A stretch of DNA of 64,000 bases. Origin: Adineta steineri. Lineage: Eukaryota; Rotifera; Eurotatoria; Adinetida; Adinetidae. The stretch covers positions 62,001-126,000 of the forward strand of contig CAJNOI010000130.1 in assembly GCA_905250115.1 (NCBI GenBank), given 5' to 3'. The notes beneath the pieces were generated by a model that did not search any database, was not told the origin of the DNA, and was given only the letters and a program-made list of their open reading frames with translations. Shown one piece after another: positions 11,268-24,205 of this stretch (within the stretch, counting starts at the first letter, position 1; each line of letters starts with the position of its first letter). A program made the position numbers and the translations under genes.

Positions 11268-11635
11268 TTGATGAGACAAATAATAAAATAATACGGAATT
11301 CTAATTTTTTATTGTAAAGAACTGTAAAATTATGAAATAATAGGATAACATTTATCATATCGACCAACTTCAGTGGTCATTAACAAGATACTCCATCTCC
11401 CCAATAAAAAAATAGATTTTCGTATTATTTATATTATTTGTCTCATCAATGATATAGTATTAAATGAATTCGTGAAGTATAGAGACACAATTATAATGAT
11501 TATCGGTATAGATGGTGGTGCTGGAATAAGGAGTATCTTGTTAATAACCACCAAAGTTGGTCGAAACGTCGATATTATAATTGTCATCCATATATTATCT
11601 CTTAATTTACAGCTTTTCACAATAAAAAATTAGAA
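11268..11635. mobile_element. nested inverted-repeat element
   Basis: Two overlapping pairings are visible. Segment 11299-11394 is the inverted counterpart of 11530-11635; shared ends read TTCTAATTTTTTATTGT and TTAACAAGATACTCC. In addition 11268-11295 is a near-perfect inverted copy of 11421-11449 (TTGATGAGACAAATAATA against its complement). The element therefore can fold in two alternative ways. There is no ORF with motifs. It resembles a decayed foldback transposon, possibly with an internal inverted duplication. Confidence 0.7.
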
Positions 11636-12086
11636 TTTTCTAATTGATTAATACAATGATCCGGTATAAAAAAAAGAAAATATATAATAAAACGTCAGTT
11701 AATATCATTAAAGCTTCATAGAGAATAAATCAAAATTTACTTTAATATATCAGCCCTTTAATAACAACTGTATGTAATATCTTCTCAATACTACGCTAAA
11801 AAAACTACTAATCATACTTATCACACTATACGAAACCGCTGATAACGACAATATTTAACTATATACTTACAATTACTTTTTACCACAATTTTCTCTGCAA
11901 GATTATAAAAAGAAATTGTACAGATAATAATAAAAAATTATTTACAGTAACTTTCGGGAATGTTGCTAACGTATTTAATCAATCGACTGAAGTATTTCAT
12001 AAGAATCATAATATTCAATGAATTAGAAAATAAAAATATTTATATAATATTAAACAAAAATAGAACTTCAGTGATTATTGATTATA

Positions 12087-12243
12087 CAGTTATAATTACA
12101 TAAAACAGTTGAGGTTGTGTTTCCTTTTCTGTAATTTAGTGACATCATATTTTAGCAGCAAAATCCTATAGTATTTACTTAATTCATAAGATAGATATGA
12201 TAAAAAATAACGATTGATTAGTTTATTCGTACAAAGAATGTTG
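12087..12243 (+). repeat. dispersed repeat, copy 2
   Basis: Direct-orientation partner of 6903-7056, with similarity over the whole length and small indels. Both copies lie in gene-free DNA. No transposase or reverse transcriptase fragment is recognisable in either. Confidence 0.65.
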
Positions 12244-13499
12244 CCCATTATCAGCGACATTTGTAAAACAATGCTTTATAGGAAAGATTATTTTGTCTTA
12301 TATATCAACACATTACTGGTTTTTTTATCGCTTCTCGTGTAAGAAATAGATTTTTCGTAAATCTCAAGATTTACAATTATGTAAGCTGTCCTGTATTGAA
12401 GGTGAATGTGAGTATGGATATATGAAGAGTACAGTTTCTTTAATGAGATCGACTTGCATCTGTATTCTAGTTTTTTTTAAAAGCCTTATTACAGGAGAAA
12501 GGAATCTACTACTGTTTGCAAGTAAAATTCTTTTCAGTTCCTCTTCATACATTCAGATCTCGATTATATTGGTATTACTTTGAGACGCCACGTCTACCTG
12601 CCTAGTTTTAAGTAGACAAAGAACATGAATGGATTGTCTGTTGGAAAAAGTTCATTAGTGATTGACGAAAATCCAGCAGATGTTTAAACTTTCAAATTTC
12701 GACGTAAAATATTTTTGATAAAACTTTAGAGAGAACTGAAGAAGTAAAAGAACATTTATTAGAACAATAAAGTATTCAAATTAAAGGTTTAGAACACTTG
12801 AAACGATCAGAAAGTAGGTTTTTTTGTCAAGGGAGTCTATAATTATAAAACAGTCATTTTACAATTTTCTCCAAAGAACAAGAGATGAAATAGAGATGTT
12901 AGAGTATTAAATAGGACTTCAGTGATCTCACATAGACATGTCACTTACAGACCAATATTATTTGTTATTAAAGTAATATAAACATTTGCGTCAGTTCGTA
13001 TAAGGAGGTCTATGATTTCAATATACCTTATATTTAATCATATAAAAACTTAAGAAATTATAATTCATATAACTTAACAATTTCATCGCAGAAAATGTAC
13101 ATCTTTTTTGCACTTTAATGTCGGTGAGGTTCCCTCGTTAGCTGAAAAATACTTTAGTTCGACTTTACCGCTAATTAAAAGGAAATATTGAAAATTTTCA
13201 TAGTCGAAGAATATGAATCAATTTCTCATCTAGGAAAACTAATAAATTTATTCCATGTTTCGGCCTTGATATATTTTATTAATAACAAAAAAAGAAATGA
13301 ATACAAGAAAAAAAAAGAATAACTTTGAAACAGTAGTCATATACATCGTTATTTGGTACCGAAAGATCTTTCTATATGATATATATATATATATTCGTTT
13401 TAAACTAATAACTCGACGACAAGAAAATAAGTTAAAATAAAAACAAAAGGTACTAAGCAATTACCACCGGCAATGAATGAAGAGAAAAAAAACTGTCAT

Positions 13500-16400
13500 T
13501 TAAGGTTTATGTTTTGTCTCCGGCCTTTTTTCTGTATATTCTCGAGTATCAGTTGTTGTTGCTGTTGTCGTCGATGTTTGTTGTTCTTCTTCCGTTGTTG
13601 TTGTTGTTGTTGAAATATCAACTTGTTGTTTTTTTGTAGTAGAAACATTTGATAGAGATGATTGATTGACTGTAGCAAACGCTGCTTGAATCATTTTATC
13701 AAGTGCTAAACGATATGTTTCAATGTTACTTAATTGACCACCAAAATTAGCTGCGGTTAAATTAAGACTAGCAAATAATTCAGAAGTTATTTCTTCAGCA
13801 GATTTATTATTGTCTAAATGAGAAGTAAGAAGAAAATTTTTATTTCTAATAATTTCAAGACCAAAACACTAAGGTTATTATAGCGTTGAGAATTAGACTA
13901 TTTAACTTCTATAAAAACAAGATTCAAAGTTATTTCATGCACTATAATACCTACCGGATTATTGATTAACTATGTATGTAATGTATTTTACCTAAAGATT
14001 TCTTGAACTTTATATGAAATATCGCGTATATATGAGAAGGTTTACGGATATCTAATTTTCGCGAAAAACTCTACCTAAAAACTGTAATCATCTGTTTTTG
14101 ATTGTTCTAATAGATATACTGAGTCGACTGATGATGCTCAAGAAAAAAAGCACACAATTTGTCGAAAAACTTGAAACTCACTTAGCTCGACCATTTAAAG
14201 AGTGAAGGTGTGAATATGTATATCAATAACATGGATTATTCTTACTTGCATTCTACTCATTCACATATACATCCTAATGGATTTACTAAATATTCTTTCT
14301 CAAGAAGGATTCGAATATTAAGAAATGTTATAAATTAATTAGTTATTCTATTTATAATCTCACCAGTATCGATGACATGTTCGAATTGAGCAACTGTTAG
14401 TTTATTTATATCTTCAATTTCTTCATGATTATCTTGTTGATGAATGGCTAATTCTAATTGTTTTAATTTTTTTGGTACAATTGAACATAAATTTTTTCTT
14501 TTAAACCATTTATCTTGTCCATAGACCCATTTTTCATTTGTTTGATTGAAAGGTTCAATAAGACTTTCTAGAATTTCTGTTTGTTGATAGAAACTTTCTT
14601 TAAAAAATCTTTCATCACCAATATAAACAATTAAATTTGGTTGTTTTGATAATAAATGTAATAAATGAAATGCTTCTTCTTTAAACATTAATACTAGTGG
14701 AATATTAACATTATTATTTCCATCACCAGTCATAGAAAATATTCCTTCATTAGATGATTTTAATGATGTATTATGATCAATAACAATACCACCCATAGCA
14801 CGAGCATTTTCTAATTGACGTGCTTTTTCAATAAACATACAATCACCACGACGGACAATACCAATACGTGAATAAAGATGATGAGAAGAAAATAAATGAG
14901 AACAACTCGAAAATGGTTGAGCAACATATAATTGAGCAAAGATCTGAAAATAAAATATGATATTATTAGAAATGATTGAGAAAAAAATTTAATTACTCCA
15001 AGTTTTCCATGTAATTGCTGTCCGAATTGAGCAGGACCAACGGAGAAACGAATTGGTTTTGTTAAGGAAGAATTTATTAATGGAATAACAGTTAATGGTA
15101 AATGATGTTTAGATTCCGATGATGATTGACTTAATCCATTCGTATTTTTCATTAAATCTAACATTTCTTGTATAAAAATCAGACCATTATTAGCATCTTC
15201 ATGTGATGCTGCATTTGCAGAATTATGAATTAATTGAATACCTTCATCAACAAACAAGAATAAATATGAAAAGAAAGAAATTTTATTACTTACGTCCATC
15301 TGTCATTGTTTGAATTTGAATGCCCATATGTGATAGTTGAATTACATGTTGAGAATTTCCAGCAGAAAATTCAGATGCAGTTAATCGAGGATGTGATGCA
15401 CTAGAAAGATTTAAACTTATTTTTTATTGTCTGGTTAATTAATTTTAGTCTCCTTTTTATTTATAGTAAGGAATAAGACGCGTCTCATTATTTACAAGCT
15501 GCTAATTTCATGTTTTAGTGGATTCTAAGACCTGTCATTATTCATAGTCGTACTTTTTTCAATAATTTCTTTCGTGATGGAAGAGCAAAAGTCACATGAA
15601 GTTTCCGCATTTTTTTATTACATTAAGAATTACTTCTAGCAAAAAGGATGAGCTGAAAAGCTTTTAATTAATTAAGTTATTTCATTCTTAAAAGAAGCTG
15701 CAGAATGCAAGCAATTTTGAAATCATTGAAATATTAGTCAAAATTTAAAGTCAATTCTTGAATTGTCCGAGAAATACTGAAGATCCTGATAAAAGATTCA
15801 ATTCTGTCGATCTAGAAATAAAAATAGTCTCCATGAAACTATTAAAAGTACTTTAGAAAATCGTGCTTCGAGTTTAAAACTATGAAAATAACAAGTAACG
15901 CTCCTCAGAGGACTCGCTTAGCTCTTTCTCGTAAAAATGCATTTTCTTCACATTTATCGGAAAAACAAATGGAAATTGTAAAAAATCAGTTTTCGATGTT
16001 ATTTTGATCCCCCCCCTAACCATGATCACCTAATAGACCTTAGATTCGGATTCCCCGCATCGGAGTACCTCTAGAAATGTCTATTTTGAAAAAATTACTT
16101 TCGATGTTTTTTTGACCCTGCGGACAGACAAACAATTTATGTTCACCGGACTCTTCTCTACGAGAAAGAGAATATTAGCTTTTCTAACTATGTATTCAAC
16201 TGAAAGATGAAACTTTAGTCTTTTACTTTTTCGATCGTTTTTCCATTTCAATTGCTGATGTTGTTGTTATTGTTTCGGTCATATCTTGATCACCACGAAT
16301 ATTTCTTCTTAATTGTTCTTTATATTGATGTGATTTAAATTGATCATCCATGGCTGGACATTGATTATTTTTAGCTCGATTTTCATTAAATCTTTCTGTC

Positions 16401-18302
16401 AATGAAAGATTTTTTTGCTCATATAATTGTGCTGATAATAAAGTTTTTTTATCAAATTCTTTTCTTAATGTATCATTAATATTAAACATTCCAAAATTAA
16501 GTGGAAGAAGATGTGCTTCTGTTGTAAATATAAATTGATCTATATCCATATAACGATGTGGAATGGAATCGAATAATAAATAAAGATATTTAAATGTTTC
16601 AGCTAATACAAATGAATCCATACGATCTTCTTTTTGACCAGTAGAAACATCCGATATAGCAGCATAACCACATGGAACACGAGCATGTTCTTCGAGATTT
16701 GTTAATATTGTTCGGCCAACTTCGAGATAATGAGGATCACCAGTAGCCTTAAAATATGAAAAATTTCTTAGAATGAAAATTTTGTTATGTCAAATAGATT
16801 TTTACCTTATAAAGAAAATAAGTTGATTCAACAAATTCTGGTCTTAATGGATGTGAATTCCAATGTATTCTATAATCTGTAGTAAAAGCTTCTGGTAAAA
16901 ATTTATGTTTTTTCACAACCTGATAAAGCATTTCATGTAGTTCAACAGCTGGTTTTAAATCTCCTGTCATAACTTGTAATCCAGGCCAAAATGCTAATAA
17001 TGCATCCATATGATTTTTTGCTAAACGATATGGTTGATGCATATGTACATTAACCATAGCAACACCTTGTTGAACATAAGACATTATTGATGAATAATGT
17101 TGTTGAAAACGAGTTAAATAATCTGTATTTGATTCTCCTAATAAAACATATGCTTTAAATAAATATTCATAATAAGAATCGATGCCAGCACCAATGCCTG
17201 CTTCACGTACAATCCAATCACCTGAATGTACATTAAGTATAGTACCCATTAAATTTGATTGTCGATGTCTTCGTTCCCATAAATAAGTCATAGCACGATC
17301 AGCATATTGTTCAAATAAATAATTTCCTGTTAAACGTGATAATGTTGCCCATTCTAATATTAATGTACCAGCACATGCTGTACATGTAAAACGTTCACGT
17401 TCACTTTTTGATAATGTTAAATCAATACCATAACGAAGATTAACACGTGGTAATGGTAAACCACTTGTCGTATTAAATGCAGGTAATAAACGAAGACCTA
17501 AATCATGAGCAAGAACTAATAATTCATCACGATACCAAGATAAACGTAGTGGATGATGTAAATTAACATATTTTGCGGATATATGACCACCGAGAAGTCC
17601 ACTAAAAACAAAAAAGAAGTAATTGAAGAGAAGCATAAAATTTAATAGTTTAAATATTCATCATATTTTTATATTCTCATCGTAAATCTTATCTAGATAA
17701 GAATGAATTACCCGATCATCCGAATATTTGTTTCAAACACTGAAACAATCACATCACGATCAAATGAAACATGTTGAATAACTTGACGAACGGCTTGTTC
17801 AAATTCATCAAACATTCCAAGTACCTAAAAAAAAACGTTAATTGTTTTAAAATTAAATATTTTTATATACATTACCGCTAATGTATCCAAACTATCAACG
17901 AGTGTTAACGAAAAACTAAATAAATAAAAATAAGATTTTTCATTAATGAACAGAAATTTCTATTTACTTTCCAAGAGCATCATCAATATCACCACGAGAT
18001 GTTTCCGAACCACGATATCGGCCTTTACAACTAAAAAAAACATCATATTTTAACTTTATCTTCATCGAATCAATTCTTTTACCTTAATGGCATTAGTTCA
18101 TCAGCCGGATAGGCATATTTCTATAAGATAATTTTATAAAGCATAGAGAAAAAAAAATAGATAATATATTTTCTACCATATAGGAACCAAAACCATGTTT
18201 AAACATATCAATCACTTGTAACCGAAGTTTTGATTTTTCCTCCGGTAACATACCAGAAATGATTGATATAAGAAAAAATATTTGGAAAATTTTGATCAGC
18301 AT
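13500..18302 (-). CDS. EDEM3: ER degradation-enhancing alpha-mannosidase-like protein 3 (GH47 + PA domain)
   Basis: Eleven exons on the minus strand join in frame: 18302-18177, 18120-18083, 18030-17968, 17915-17876, 17824-17712, 17601-16806, 16747-16227, 15400-15294, 15241-14997, 14943-14364 and 13813-13500, giving 980 aa (human EDEM3 932). Residues 1-17 are a signal peptide. GH47 motifs follow: [53 protein letters not shown] (acidic residue about 120) and [18 protein letters not shown]. The protease-associated domain, which separates EDEM3 from EDEM1/2, includes [18 protein letters not shown]. The C-terminus is Thr/Gln-rich with no KDEL-type signal. EDEM3 trims mannose from misfolded glycoproteins in the ER for ERAD. 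Most introns are 42-71 nt; introns 7 (824 nt), 10 (550 nt) and 5 (110 nt) are long. The exact acceptor of exon 9 (15241) is the least sure. Confidence 0.93.
15905..16180. repeat. small inverted-repeat-ended insertion inside EDEM3 intron 7
   Basis: Intron 7 is about 15 times longer than most introns of the gene. Within it CTCTTTCTCGTA at 15922-15933 is exactly complementary to 16159-16170, with weaker pairing beyond. Between them are two similar segments ending in TTTTCGATGTTATTTTGA and CTTTCGATGTTTTTTTGA, and a C-run. The local base composition is less AT-rich than the rest of the intron. I read this as a degenerate MITE-like insertion; its class is unknown. Confidence 0.45.
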
Positions 18303-21300
18303 GTTATCTGATTAAAACGTAAATAAAAGGAAGACTAAATACAAATATATATATAAATAAAATATAATAAAAAGAATATTCTTAGCATACGTTATTTATG
18401 TACTGTATTATAATAGAAAAGAATAAAATAAATATTATATATTCAATATATCAGTCATGGAGAATGCAAATAAATACACCACATGTTCGATTTGTTTTTT
18501 TATCTATGAGTTGTTTCTACAAACAGAAAATAAATAATTAGGTTTCATTTAATATTATCAATGAATAAAAACCTAAAGGCGTAGTAAAACAATCGAAAGA
18601 AACTATTTTGTATGATTTAACTGGGTAAATATATCATCGAATCAACTGATAAATGATGAGTTATGTACAAAGATGTCACTTTAGTACATATAAATTTTGT
18701 TGTTTCCGATAGTGTATTAATTTGGCCTTGAATCAGATCTTTTCGGTATTAATTCTAATTATATAAATGTTGTGCAAAACAATCATTTATTCAGAGCATA
18801 TCAATTAAATACTCCAAATAGTGATATTATTTTAAAGGTTTGAATATTTTCTTCGTTCTATTCGATTAAAAGATGTTTTATCTCAAACATAGATTTATAT
18901 CGAATCAAATACTTAATTAATATTGTGGTTCAATAGTTCGTCTATTATTTATAACTGTATTCATTGATACAGTCACTTGTACAATATTAGAAATAGTGAA
19001 TGCTTATGGTACGGAAATAAATGATATGTTAACACTTTATATAATATATATTATTGCTTAAGACAAACAATCAGTGAGTAAGTTCTGTGTCGCTTGATTT
19101 AAACTATCAGTATATGAAATAAAATAACTAGATGATTATAAGATTTTCTTGACGGTCTTTTCAATGGAAAGTATTGTTTGAAGGAAAAGATTGTTAATAG
19201 AAAATTAAAGTTTTATATGATTTGTTGAAGATTTACTCCACTGTAATATTCACTTGAGTGAATTAATAATACAATCGTCTTATCTAGGAGATTGTTTAAA
19301 ACTTCTGAATAAGTTGAATGCATATTGACGTATATACTTACTTGAATGACCGTAAAACGAAAAGCAGTGAACTCTGTTTGTCAAGATATCTGTCACTTCC
19401 GTGAGTTTTTATTGAATATATTACTATAGCTATTATCTTCCTCAATCATTATAGAGATCTTTCGTACTTATATTTCATTTGAATCTTCAAAACTGATCAT
19501 GTATATTATGTGTTTGACATTTGTATTGATAAATATAATATTGGAAATCATAACTTCGTAGAAGTTCTACAAAATATCTATTGAATTAGATTAGATGTTA
19601 GCAGTGAAATATAGGATAACTTCATATTATTCAAGTAATAAAAAAAGATATCCGAAATAAAAAGCGAAAAAGATGATCTATAGAAGATAAACATATCTTG
19701 TGGATCCTTTACTAAATTTTCATACATCTTTTTAGAGTATAGTACAATAGGTTGCATTTTTATAAACTCTAAGATGGTTGGTTTAGTTGTGATGTACTCT
19801 AAAACGAAATATCGAACACTTCGCTTATGTATGTATTCTGATAAAATCTTATGTAATCTTGAAGTCCACACAACTATTTTATTACAATGACATATAAGTG
19901 ATGATAAATAATATGCCATTTTTATCGAATTTAAAGTACTTGCATATATTGTGCATCCGATGAATTCTACTCAGGAGTAAAAAGTAAATATCACTTGATT
20001 GATATCATAAGATTATCGTACAGAATAGATTGAAAAATATGCAGAATATCTAATTACTCATACAATTAAACACAAAACAAAACGAATCTCATGTATGGTA
20101 AGTGAATTTGACTAACTCAATCTATGTAGCGAGATATTTACCGTAATGAAAAATAATTCTAGCAACAGATGACATTGTAGTGTATTAATGTTATTTCAGA
20201 CAGTAGGACAATTTACTTTTTTGATCAAATAAGAAAAGCATTTAAAAATAGTTACTCGTCTAAGATTATAAAGTAACTATATTATATTTCATAAGTTTTC
20301 ATTAAAGAATAGTCAAATCATATTTTTATGATATTTAAATTATACATTTTTAACTTCCTTCGATTCTTTTTTTCTCCTATCAATTAAATACAGTTCTCTA
20401 TTCTCTTTTTTTATTACGCGCATTCATTTTTTCTCACTCAAAGCAAATATTTATAACATTGATATGAATCACTATTGACATGCACGCTACCATATTTTAC
20501 TTGAAATTTGTAGATAAGAAATTAAAAAAAACCATTTCTTTTTTTTTTTGAATGAAAAAACTGAAGTTTTTCTCTTTGTTATATTTGATATTTTATTGAA
20601 TAAATGAAGATTTTTATTTGTTATTTCAGTTAACACATATATGATATAAAAAAAACCATCAATGCTATTGATCTTCTTCATTAGTTTTTTTAATTTTATC
20701 GTCGATTTAATACTCTTCTTTTCTTTTATTTTTGAACAAATGGCTTTAGTTTCAAATCTTACGACAAATTTTACTTTGACATTATTTATCAATAAAATCT
20801 TCTGTTAATGTGTACAACTATTTACTGATATTGCTATAAATTAACTATCCACAAACAATCTTATCTCTGATGTACAGTGAATATTTATTTTACTAAACAA
20901 TTATACAATAAATCATTACAGATTATTATGAAGAACATTCGATTTTTGTAAATGAAAGTGTTATATTAGTTTAAAAAAATCTCAGAATAAAGTTTATAAT
21001 GTATTTTTTTGTAAGTAATGCCTTGTATTATTAATAAGATGAATTAATCATTTTCCATTCTTATTCGATTTTTTCTATGTTTTGCATTTATAGAATACAT
21101 ATGCATAACTTTTTTATTCAAAAGAGTATAGATTTTCATTATATTAGACAGTAAAATCAGAACCCTTTTACTTTTTTCTGATGAATGAACTATATTAATA
21201 TTATCTATAACATACAAAACACCAATCATTAAATTTATAGCAAGTGAAAACGATAGGACGCTCAAATTGGACAAAAAAAACATTATAAAAAAGCTACAAA

Positions 21301-21761
21301 TTCAGGATTTTAGTTATTTTTATTGTTCTCGCCAATAAATCGCTACGGAATAAATTTCTCATGTTGTTCTACGTAGTTTTACTAAATCTCGTTATACTTT
21401 ATATGAAAACTAATAACGTAAAGACAAAAATGATATACTCATATTTATACAATCATCAGTCACGTATTAACTCTTATTTAATAAATACGTATTCATACAT
21501 CTTACAATTGATTTTCTATCTCGATATTTTACTTATGACCTTTCTCTATTCTAGAATTTTCTTCTTCTTTCGTTTTCTATCCTATACGTTTATATACATA
21601 AATCGTATATTTATCTACATATAAACTGTAAATTAAATAACTACATGACGATATATGTGTGTATATATTGAAACGTTTTGTTTTTATTTACAAATAGAAA
21701 CAACAATAATTAGTCATTGGTCTTATTCCGTTTTCCCACATTTGTGAATTTAAAATGTATT
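18303..21761. other. long intergenic stretch, no gene seen
   Basis: About 3.5 kb, extremely AT-rich, upstream of EDEM3 and downstream of H2A. ORFs of 60-113 codons (for example 19578-19919 and 20487-20792 on the minus strand, 21361-21624 on the plus strand) consist mostly of Ile/Leu/Lys/Phe/Tyr, as expected from AT-rich random sequence. No RNA gene or repeat family was recognised. Confidence 0.5.
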
Positions 21762-21777
21762 AGCCCTAAAGAGGGCT
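21762..21777 (-). terminator. histone 3'-end stem-loop of H2A
   Basis: Read on the minus strand: AGCCCT, loop CTTT, AGGGCT, a 6-bp stem and 4-nt loop 53 nt after the H2A stop, with the 5' flank ACCCAAC. The same structure follows H2B and H4 in this window. It is the 3'-processing signal bound by SLBP in replication-dependent animal histone mRNAs. Confidence 0.9.
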
Positions 21778-21830
21778 GTTGGGTTTTTAAGTATTTTTTG
21801 ATGTTATTTTGAGGAATAGGTCAAGCATAT

Positions 21831-22376
21831 TTAAGCTTTTTCAGCTGCTTTGCTACCTGATGATTTTTCACCAGCTGGTTTCTTTTTGCTTGGACCAGCA
21901 CCACCTGTTGTTTCACGTGGTGTTGATGGAGCACCTTCAGCTGTTTTCTTTGGTAAAAGAATAGCTTGAATATTAGGCAAGACACCACCTTGAGCAATGG
22001 TAACACCAGATAATAATTTATTCAATTCTTCATCGTTTCGGATGGCTAATTGAAGATGACGGGGGATGATACGTGTCTTCTTATTATCACGAGCAGCATT
22101 ACCAGCTAATTCAAGAATTTCAGCTGATAAGTATTCAAGAACAGCACCTAAATAGACTGGTGCACCAGCACCAACACGTTCGGCATAATTACCACGTCGA
22201 AGAAGACGATGAATACGACCCTATGAGAAATAAAAATATATATAAAAATCAAAAACGAATCTTTATTTTTTAATAATATAACTTACAACTGGAAATTGAA
22301 GACCAGCTCTTGATGAACGAGTTTTTGCTTTAGCACGAGCTTTTCCACTTCCTGCAGTTTTTCCACGTCCTGACAT
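21831..22376 (-). CDS. H2A: histone H2A, bdelloid-type long-tailed variant
   Basis: Two exons, 22376-22287 and 22220-21831, with a 66-nt intron after QFPV; 159 aa against about 130 for ordinary H2A. The N-terminus is [20 protein letters not shown]; the core has [56 protein letters not shown] and [14 protein letters not shown]. Beyond about residue 117 runs a 40-residue tail rich in Lys, Ser, Pro, Gly and Ala. There is no SQ[E/D] motif typical of H2A.X at the end. Bdelloids are known to lack canonical H2A and to carry H2A variants with long C-terminal tails, and this fits. The histone forms nucleosomes with H2B, H3 and H4. An intron in a gene that also has the histone stem-loop is unusual. It is transcribed divergently from H2B. 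Confidence 0.95.
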
Positions 22377-22623
22377 TGTGTCTTGATTTGTTTATTTATT
22401 TACTTGACGAAAATGTTTTTGAAATGATATGAATTCTATCTATGTCGTATCTATATATATGTCCATTCAATGAACAACATTTCTAACCAATCAAATAACA
22501 ACACTAATGATTGGTTGTTCAACTGACAAACAACAGACACATATGTGTGTATATAAATAGAAGAAATAGAAAAAAAACTTTTTCTTTCCTGTATACTCTC
22601 AATATCATTAATACTTGCTCAAC
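22377..22623. promoter_or_regulatory. shared bidirectional H2A-H2B promoter
   Basis: The 247 nt between the two start codons hold a TATA box for H2B (22552-22558, about 70 nt before its ATG), a TATATATAG box for H2A (22452-22459 on the minus strand, about 75 nt before its ATG), and between them two CCAAT boxes facing each other: AACCAATCA at 22485-22493 and its exact complement at 22508-22516. Paired inverted CCAAT boxes are a usual part of divergent H2A/H2B promoters and support co-regulated S-phase expression. Confidence 0.8.
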
Positions 22624-23007
22624 ATGCCACCAAAAACACCATCCAAAGGATCAAAAAAAGCTGTTACAAAAACAACAAAAGGTGCATCCGGTGCTAAAGG
22701 TACCGATAAAAAACATCGACGCAAACGAAAAGAAACTTATTCAATTTACATCTACAAAGTACTTAAACAAGTTCATCCAGATACAGGTATTTCATCGAAA
22801 GCTATGTCAATTATGAATTCATTCGTCAATGATATATTTGAACGTATTGCTGCTGAATCAAGTCGTTTATCTCATTATAATAAACGATCAACAATTAGCA
22901 GCCGAGAAATTCAAACAGCTGTTCGACTTTTATTACCTGGTGAACTTGCAAAACATGCTGTATCAGAAGGTACAAAAGCTGTTACTAAATATACAAGTGC
23001 AAAATGA
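22624..23007 (+). CDS. H2B: histone H2B
   Basis: Intronless, 127 aa, starting [14 protein letters not shown]. The core is typical: [80 protein letters not shown] and the C-terminal KYTSAK. It pairs with H2A in the nucleosome. The Lys in AVTKYTSAK corresponds to the monoubiquitylation site of animal H2B. I chose the ATG at 22624, which fits the family N-terminus, over the upstream TTG. It is divergent from H2A and followed by a histone stem-loop at 23051. Confidence 0.97.
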   Translation: MPPKTPSKGSKKAVTKTTKGASGAKGTDKKHRRKRKETYSIYIYKVLKQVHPDTGISSKAMSIMNSFVNDIFERIAAESSRLSHYNKRSTISSREIQTAVRLLLPGELAKHAVSEGTKAVTKYTSAK

Positions 23008-23050
23008 AAAATTGAATAATAAATCAATTTAAAAAAAAATAAACCCAAAC

Positions 23051-23066
23051 AGCCCTTTTTAGGGCT
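23051..23066 (+). terminator. histone 3'-end stem-loop of H2B
   Basis: AGCCCT, loop TTTT, AGGGCT, 43 nt after the stop, with the flank ACCCAAAC upstream as at H2A and H4. The sequence AAATTCACAAATGT about 12 nt downstream also follows the H2A hairpin. Confidence 0.9.
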
Positions 23067-23640
23067 ATTTTATTTTCTAAATTCACAAATGTTGATATTC
23101 GAGTTTAACAAATTGAATTTATTTTAGATATGAAAAAGAGACAAAGATTAAAGTTCAGAAATAATATCATATGAAATATATATTGATCAGAATGAAAACA
23201 AATTTCTAGTCACAAATAATAGTACTGTTGAATATAAAGTTAATAAATATCTAGTTAGTTGATTTTCAAGATAATAATCTATTTAGATGTTTAGTTTCTT
23301 GTTTTGAAATTTGAAAGAAATTGTATGTTGTGACAAATATTGATTTAATTAAAAAATCGAATTTTTACTATTCATTGATAAGATAAAAATAAAATATTTT
23401 CAGTTGTATTTCATGAATTCGATTCAACAAAAAAACAAATGTAATCATCAAATAAAATTTTTCTAGTAGTATTCACGAGATTGAATGTACAGTATAATTC
23501 TCTGATCATAACTATCTTTGTTTGACATCAAAGTTCTCTTTAAGCTTATCTCATTTTATTCGTTTATGAACAAAGTATGAAATTATCCATTCGTAGATGT
23601 AATATTTTGCACTTAAACAGCTGATTTTTCTGTTTCTCTG
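23067..23640. other. intergenic, H2B to H4
   Basis: AT-rich spacer with no ORF or repeat recognised. The first 40 nt hold the element shared with the H2A 3' flank. Confidence 0.5.
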
Positions 23641-23644
23641 CTTT

Positions 23645-23709
23645 GATTGGTCACTAAACGGCTATCCTTAATCGACCAACGGGTAGCTGAATACTATATG
23701 CATATAAAA
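23645..23709 (+). promoter_or_regulatory. H4 promoter: CCAAT and TATA boxes
   Basis: A reverse CCAAT box (GATTGG, 23645-23650) and a TATAAAA box (23703-23709) lie upstream of the H4 ATG. The TATA-to-ATG distance, about 70 nt, is the same as at H2A and H2B, which suggests a shared core promoter layout. Confidence 0.65.
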
Positions 23710-23770
23710 TGCATGTTTATATTCTCATATGATCATACATTCTATTCAAACAAAGAAAATTTACATATAA

Positions 23771-24088
<318 letters not shown>

Positions 24089-24131
24089 ATCAAAAATATT
24101 ACAAAACAACACAAAACAAAAATACCCAAAC

Positions 24132-24147
24132 AGCCCTCTTTAGGGCT
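24132..24147 (+). terminator. histone 3'-end stem-loop of H4
   Basis: AGCCCT, loop CTTT, AGGGCT, 43 nt after the stop and identical to the H2A hairpin, preceded by ACCCAAAC. It ends only 58 nt from the stop codon of the convergent COQ3 gene. Confidence 0.9.
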
Positions 24148-24205
24148 AGTTAAAACTTTATTTTCTATATTCAATAATGATGGAAAAGGTATAAATAAAC
24201 ATTAA

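Larger units (their letters stand above)
9517..13499. other. non-coding stretch with foldback repeats, no gene seen
   Basis: Four kilobases between the methyltransferase start and the EDEM3 3' end, both minus-strand genes. It holds two inverted-repeat elements (10315-10845; 11268-11635) and the second copy of the dispersed repeat (12087-12243). All ORFs are under 90 codons, low in complexity, and several coincide with the inverted repeats, so none is called. Confidence 0.6.

Noticed and set aside
11540-11580. GTTGGTCGAAACGTCG, which recalls the GAAAC part of hammerhead ribozymes found in Penelope-like elements.
   Set aside because: The required CUGANGA core and the flanking helices could not be found in register on either strand.
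13496-13678. Gln/Lys-rich ORF on the minus strand.
   Set aside because: An alternative frame of the last EDEM3 exon, where the Thr/Gln-rich tail gives repetitive codons.
19578-19919. 113-codon minus-strand ORF.
   Set aside because: Composition is what AT-rich random sequence gives (Ile, Leu, Tyr, Lys, Ser). No domain, signal or splice context.
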